Shown here: positions 6,297-7,644 of the stretch, one piece after another | Layout of the letters: each line of letters opens with the position of its first letter | Numbering within the stretch: the first letter of the stretch is position 1 | NCBI GenBank assembly: GCA_017547865.1 | Contig: JAFYOA010000242.1 | Span: 1-7,644 of the forward strand | DNA length: 7,644 nucleotides | Direction of reading: 5' to 3' | DNA from: Clostridia bacterium | GTDB taxonomy: Bacteria; Bacillota_A; Clostridia; Oscillospirales; Acutalibacteraceae | Notes under the pieces: generated by a model | What the model was told of the DNA's origin: nothing | Seen by the model: only the letters and a program-made list of their open reading frames with translations | Databases searched by the model: none | Position numbers and translations under genes: made by a program

Positions 6297-6325
6297 ATAA
6301 TAACAGAAAGCAAGGGAAAAAACAA
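6297..6325 (-). promoter_or_regulatory. Promoter of the acylation operon, extended -10
   Basis: Read on the minus strand: TTGTTT (6325-6320), a 17-base spacer, then TGTTATTAT, a TGn extended -10 with TATTAT (6302-6297; five of six consensus bases). Transcription would start near 6290, giving a leader of roughly 78 bases before the lipoprotein ATG at 6212. Confidence 0.6.
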
Positions 6326-6466
6326 GGGGTGGACTGAATTTTTACAAAACGTTAACAGGGATTGCATTATGGCTTGTAACGATTGCCGCAAAACAGGAAA
6401 ATTGAATATGCGCTTTTTGGGAGTTTTGTTTGAACGGCTGCTTTTGGAGAAAATTTTGCCATTGCG

Positions 6467-6495
6467 TTGACTATCTGCCGTATTTGTGGGAAAAT
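6467..6495 (+). promoter_or_regulatory. Promoter of the ABC importer operon, extended -10
   Basis: TTGACT (6467-6472, five of six consensus bases) is followed after 17 bases by GAAAAT (6490-6495), with TG at 6487-6488 forming a TGn extended -10. Transcription would begin near 6502, about 26 bases before the ATG at 6528, a leader just long enough for the GGAGG site. The -10 hexamer itself is weak. Confidence 0.55.
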
Positions 6496-6527
6496 CAAAA
6501 TGTATTTTGAAAAACGGAGGAAAACAG

Positions 6528-7466
6528 ATGAAAAAAAATTTACTCCTGCCGGTTCTGTGCATGGTTTTGCTTTTAACTGCCTGTACGGGAGGGCTTGCCC
6601 CTGCCAGAACGGCGTGGTATACATTTACCGACGATGCCGGACAGCAGGTTGTTTTATATGAAAAACCGAAAAAAGTGGCGGTGCTGTTTTCTTCTTTTGC
6701 GGATATTTGGGTGACGGCCGGCGGCGATGTGGCGGTGACCGTGGGCGAGTCCGTGGAGCGCGGTTTTGCCGGAGAAGATGCACTGCTTGTGGACGGCGGT
6801 GCCGGAAAGACCATCGATGCTGAACTTTTGCTGGCGGCACAGCCCGATTTTGTCATTGGTTCGGCCGATTTGGAAGGGCAGGCAGCGGCTTGCCGGCTGG
6901 CGGAAAAAGCCGGGATCCCTTCTGCCATGTTAAGAGTAGACAGCCTGCAGGATTACCTGCGGGTGCTGAAGATCTTTACGGAGATCACCGGAAACGATGA
7001 GGCGTATACGATTTATGGCGAGCAGGTGCAGGCACAGGTAGATGCGCTGTTGGAAATGACCGCGGCGGGAGAGGAAAAAGAAATCCTCTTTGTGCGGGCG
7101 GGTTCCAAGGCCAGTGCCACCAAGGCCAAAACCGCTGCCGAAAACTTTGTGTGCGTCATGCTGAATGAACTGGGTGCCCATAATATTGCAGAGGATGCCC
7201 CGGTGCTGCTGGATGGACTGAGCCTGGAGGAAATTCTGCTGCGCGACCCGGATTTTATATTTATTTCTACCATGGGCAGCGAGGCAGAGGCCAAAGCCTA
7301 TATGGAAAGTGTGTTTGAAGAAGAAGGCTGGAAAGACCTTGCCGCCGTGAAGGAGAAAAACTACGCCTTTTTGCCAAAGGAGTTGTTCCACTTTAAACCC
7401 AACGCCCGCTGGGCAGAAGCCTATACATATCTGGCTGAACTTTTGTATCCGGAGCTGATGAAATGA
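6528..7466 (+). CDS. ABC transporter substrate-binding lipoprotein, iron/haem/cobalamin class
   Basis: The extracytoplasmic binding component of an importer for an iron chelate, haem or corrinoid; which one cannot be told from sequence. From ATG 6528 it has 312 residues. The lipoprotein signal (MKKNLLLPVLCMVLLLTAC) has C19 as the lipidated residue. The mature part opens with YTFTDDAGQQVVLYEKPKKV, the usual beginning of the FecB/BtuF-type periplasmic-binding fold, continues through ELLLAAQPDFVIGS and LEEILLRDPDFIFIS, one in each lobe, and ends with a family-typical FHFKPNARWAEAYTYLAELL. The start is fixed by GGAGG (6516-6520) with seven bases of spacing; an upstream in-frame ATG at 6486 lies before the predicted transcript start and would hide the signal peptide. 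The stop overlaps the start of the permease gene by four bases, so they form one operon. No Fur box was seen. Confidence 0.92.
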   Translation: MKKNLLLPVLCMVLLLTACTGGLAPARTAWYTFTDDAGQQVVLYEKPKKVAVLFSSFADIWVTAGGDVAVTVGESVERGFAGEDALLVDGGAGKTIDAELLLAAQPDFVIGSADLEGQAAACRLAEKAGIPSAMLRVDSLQDYLRVLKIFTEITGNDEAYTIYGEQVQAQVDALLEMTAAGEEKEILFVRAGSKASATKAKTAAENFVCVMLNELGAHNIAEDAPVLLDGLSLEEILLRDPDFIFISTMGSEAEAKAYMESVFEEEGWKDLAAVKEKNYAFLPKELFHFKPNARWAEAYTYLAELLYPELMK

Positions 7467-7644
7467 TGAGAAGAAAGCTGCCGCTGTTGTTTGCGGTGCT
7501 GGCAGCCCTGGTGCTGCTGGCTGCCGTGTTTGCCCTGTGCCTGGGCAGCGCCGGTCTCTCTTTAAATGAAATATGGGGCGGCCTGACGGGCGACCCGGCC
7601 TGTGCTGCCGCCGGGCAGATTTTGCGTGCGGTGCGTATTCCCCG
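7463..7644 (+). CDS. FecCD-type ABC transporter permease (partial, N-terminus)
   Basis: Sixty complete codons are visible before the window ends. The first residues (MMRRK) are basic, followed by a long hydrophobic helix at about 6-28 (LPLLFAVLAALVLLAAVFAL). Then come LGSAGLSLNEIWGGL and ILRAVRIPR, matching the N-terminal pattern of FecCD permeases (a Gly-Ser after helix one, then an Arg-x-Pro-Arg signature before helix two). ATG 7463 overlaps the TGA of the binding-protein gene and has GGAG (7451-7454) eight bases upstream; a second ATG at 7466 is less well spaced. It should form the channel for the ligand brought by the upstream lipoprotein. An ATPase gene is expected beyond the window. Confidence 0.87.
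   Translation, partial: MMRRKLPLLFAVLAALVLLAAVFALCLGSAGLSLNEIWGGLTGDPACAAAGQILRAVRIP

Larger units (their letters stand above)
6213..6527. other. Divergent intergenic region (315 bp) between acylation operon and ABC importer
   Basis: This AT-rich spacer holds one promoter in each direction (6297-6325 minus, 6467-6495 plus) and a 14-codon open frame in the minus-strand leader. A further weak plus-strand promoter-like pair, TTTACA (6341-6346) and CATTAT (6365-6370) with an 18-base spacer, would give a leader of about 150 bases. I see no cobalamin riboswitch, no convincing Fur box and no RNA gene. The 11-mer ATGGCTTGTAA (6369-6379) also occurs at 448-458 in the other divergent region. Confidence 0.6.

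Noticed and set aside
6341..6370. TTTACA / CATTAT promoter-like pair on the plus strand
   Set aside because: The 18-base spacing and weak -10 make it inferior to the pair at 6467-6495; kept only as a remark in the intergenic entry.
6486..6527. N-terminal extension of the substrate-binding protein from ATG 6486
   Set aside because: It would bury the lipoprotein signal and starts before the predicted transcript start, while ATG 6528 has a well-spaced GGAGG.
6239..6928. 229-codon minus-strand frame spanning the divergent promoter region and the binding-protein gene
   Set aside because: It runs antisense through a clear lipoprotein gene and crosses both promoters. Only its last 14 codons, as a separate leader frame, are worth noting.

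Overview
The window looks like chromosomal DNA of a gut Clostridia bacterium of the Oscillospiraceae/Ruminococcaceae type (Faecalibacterium, Gemmiger or Subdoligranulum-like). The basis is GC-rich genes separated by AT-rich spacers, strong GGAGG-type ribosome binding sites, extended -10 promoters, and the family content: a DUF6273-type membrane protein, an M3 oligoendopeptidase of the non-PepF class, an MBOAT/DHHW pair and a Gram-positive lipoprotein transporter. The genus is an inference from style, not a sequence match.

Layout. (1) Bases 1-354, minus strand: the N-terminal part of a membrane-anchored protein whose extracytoplasmic start looks like a TPR-type helix pair followed by the opening of a DUF6273 domain. 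It is cut by the window edge. (2) 355-545: a divergent promoter region. (3) 546-2869, plus strand: a two-gene unit made of an unrecognised four-helix membrane protein and a full-length zinc oligopeptidase with an intact HEFGH site. The two are translationally close-coupled and end at a hairpin terminator (2871-2920). (4) 2921-3106: a gene-free stretch packed with four short inverted repeats, probably a dispersed intergenic element, lying between two terminators. (5) 6212-3152, minus strand: a tight three-gene operon of a lipoprotein (DUF4358-like), an MBOAT O-acyltransferase (AlgI type) and a DHHW/AlgX-like SGNH protein, closed by a strong bidirectional hairpin (3107-3155). (6) 6213-6527: a second divergent promoter region. 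(7) 6528-7644, plus strand: a lipoprotein substrate-binding protein of the iron/haem/cobalamin class, overlapping by 4 bp the start of a FecCD-type permease that runs off the window.

How the genes work together. The minus-strand operon has the parts of an O-acylation machine for a cell-surface polymer: a membrane acyltransferase that moves the acyl group across the membrane and an anchored extracytoplasmic SGNH-type partner, plus a lipoprotein of unknown role whose codon choice suggests it is made in larger amounts than its partners. No polymer-synthesis gene is present, so the substrate is unknown. The plus-strand operon at the right end is the beginning of an ABC importer for an iron-type chelate or a corrinoid. 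The peptidase is a cytoplasmic housekeeping enzyme.

Four gene starts are better placed downstream of the longest possible open frame, or are at least open to question (546 or 567, 1169, 5661, 6528). Three candidate promoters with a TGn extended -10 could be read with good spacing, plus one with a weak -35. I see no rRNA, tRNA, CRISPR array, insertion sequence or clear riboswitch. Nothing here is plainly a new defence or mobile system. The most interesting items are the acylation cassette with its lipoprotein and the structured intergenic element.
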